Part shown: positions 30,498 to 31,968 of the stretch, one piece after another
How the letters are laid out: each line of letters begins with the position of its first letter
Position numbering within the stretch: the stretch's first letter is position 1
DNA from: Pleurotus ostreatus/Saccharomyces cerevisiae fusant
Taxonomy: Eukaryota; Opisthokonta
NCBI GenBank assembly: GCA_024196135.1
Contig: JAMQCK010000277.1
Coordinates: 1 to 31,968, forward strand
Direction: 5' to 3'
Length of the DNA stretch: 31,968 bases
The notes under the pieces: generated by a model
Databases searched by the model: none
Seen by the model: the letters and a program-made list of their open reading frames with translations, nothing else
Told to the model about the DNA's origin: nothing
Translations under genes and position numbers: made by a program

Positions 30498-31968
30498 CTA
30501 AGTCTCCTCCGTATACGTGCTGAACCTCCCTTCGCTCTCGAAGTTCGAAAAATCGCCTGTCGACCGGTTATCATCCCCTTCTCTCGTCGCCAGCCGTCCC
30601 AAGCCCAGGTCGTCCCCGGGCCGCTTCGTTGCGCTCCGGTACTGCTCCCCGCTCTCCCGCGGGCGCCGGCGCATGTCGAGCGTGACGCCGTGGGCTTGGT
30701 GTGCGGTCTTCGTCATGCTGCTGCGGCCGAAGAGCACGGAGTTCGGGCGGGTGAGGCAGAGGAGGAGGACGTTGGCGAAACCGGAGAGGCCGTAGATGGA
30801 GATCACGGTCATCGTGAGCGCGGGTGGCTCCGGACCTGTGTCGAGGAAGCCGATCCAGCGCACGACGCTGAGCGGGAGGACGAGGACGGAGTAGACGAGG
30901 GGGTAGCTGGAGGGGGGTATGGGATCAGCGGGGTGACACGGGTGATGCAGAGCAGTAGAGACGCACGCTATCATGATGAGCGCCTGCTTCCGGCGTCCGG
31001 TCGGGTCGGCTTGCGGGTCGTTCTTGACGCTGTGGATGCTGAAGCGCCACCAGCGGGTGTCGTCGATGGTAATGTTGCCGCGGCTCCAGAGATAGAGGGG
31101 GATGTAGAGGAGGAAGGAGGCGCAGAGGGTGATCCAGAACCAAATATACTCGCCAGCGAGCCGGAATCCGAAGTACTTGTCGCCGATCCAGCACCAGTAC
31201 TGCGCGTTGCGATCAGTCCTGGGTTTCACTTCGCATCGGAAGAGCACATACGGGAGTAGGCACGACGTAGGGATCGCTCCCCTCGTCATAGAGTCCGCTT
31301 CCGACCGAGGTCATGATGATGTTGTAGATCCAGATGCAGGCGACGACGCCGGTCGCAACGCGCGGCGAGGCGAGCTTGCCGCACCACACGCCGATGAAGG
31401 TGGCGAGCGTGATCGCGAGCGTCGTCATCGCCACGCTGGCCTCGCCGAGCTGCTGAATGACTCCTTGCGCGGTACAGAAGCCCCCGGTCTTGACGACACC
31501 ATTGTGAATCCAGCGTATGTCCATGACGGCGCCAAGCGCTTGAACGAGATCGGAGAAGAAGAGGTTAAGCTGCGCGGGGTCAGCGGGGTGCGTGGGCGGG
31601 AAGAGGAGAGCGGACGGACCATAAAGACGTCCATGGCTTGCGAGACGATGCGCCATTGGGCTGGGGTTCCGCGCGTGTAGTGGACGTGGCGAGCGAAGTT
31701 CCGCTTTACGAGGTGAGAGAATGAGTGGGGGGAGGGCGGGTGAAGGGAAGTTTGCGTACGAAGATAACTGCGAAGACGTATCCGACTGCGAGGAGGGACA
31801 GCAGGCCGCATTCTGCAGTGATCTGAGGAGGATCGATCAGTGAGAGGTCGAGTACAGAGAGCTTGCTACGCACCATAAGCCCGATGCTCTCCCCGCGCGA
31901 GAGGCAGTAGATGGTGGTATCATTGTTCTGATATCGCTCCCATTCGTCGTCCGTGCAGACGTAGCCGG
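30498..31968 (-). CDS. Seven-transmembrane GPCR, Git3/cAMP-receptor-like (5' end beyond window)
   Basis: Exons seen (minus): 31968-31874 (partial), 31822-31760, 31703-31620, 31569-31252, 31199-30967, 30906-30498; phases agree. Seven hydrophobic helices follow in order: GLLSLLAVGYVFAVIF, FMLNLFFSDLVQALGAV, EASVAMTTLAITLATFIGVW, GVVACIWIYNIIMTSVGSG, YIWFWITLCASFLLYIPLYL, YPLVYSVLVLPLSVVRWIGF and VISIYGLSGFANVLLLCLTR. Cys in GGFCTAQ before helix 3 and in YWCWIG of the second outer loop would form the usual disulfide; the CWIG loop is typical of Git3/Stm/cAR-like fungal receptors for sugars or other small ligands. The cytoplasmic tail is about 70 residues, charged and Ser/Thr-rich. It should signal through a heterotrimeric G protein at the plasma membrane; the ligand is unknown. 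Only the extreme N-terminus is missing. Confidence 0.87.

Overview
The window is nuclear DNA from a filamentous basidiomycete, most likely an Agaricomycete. Almost every gene is cut by 50-60 nt GT-AG introns with CTNAY-type branch points. It carries a Tnp2-type transposon of the kind common in mushroom-forming fungi, and its protein families (F-box, GT1 glycosyltransferase, Rvs161 BAR protein, Git3/cAR-like GPCR) fit that group. The exon models were built by hand from splice signals, reading phase and family knowledge; no database search was possible.

Layout: 1-727, the 5' part of an F-box gene running off the left edge; 2135-3466, a paralogous F-box gene; 3762-6018, a 12-exon UDP-glycosyltransferase with a possible 3-nt microexon; 6857-14224, a complete 7.37-kb DNA transposon with terminal inverted repeats, an ATT target duplication, an accessory gene (7738-9911, +) and an apparently intact 1140-aa Tnp2-type transposase (13843-9989, -); 14311-19760, four tandem genes on the minus strand, each coding for an N-terminal RING finger, a coiled coil and one C-terminal membrane helix; 20120-21384, the BAR-domain gene rvs161/hob3; 21504-21589, tRNA-Tyr(GTA) with a 13-nt intron; 21596-23719, gene-free DNA with minisatellites; 23720-25215, a small-HSP-like protein with a very long disordered N-terminus; 25216-27999, a second gene-poor stretch with two more degenerate tandem repeats; 28000-29512, a single-pass secretory-pathway membrane protein with a PPxY tail; 30498-31968, a seven-helix GPCR cut by the right edge.

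The most notable item is the four-gene array of putative tail-anchored RING E3 ligases. The genes share the same intron inside the RING and a separate last exon for the membrane helix, and alternate between two subtypes (A-B-A-B). The array fits duplication of a two-gene unit and, as far as I can tell from family knowledge, is not a named system. The transposon sits 83 bp beyond the last array gene. All genes except the transposon accessory gene and the tRNA are on the minus strand.
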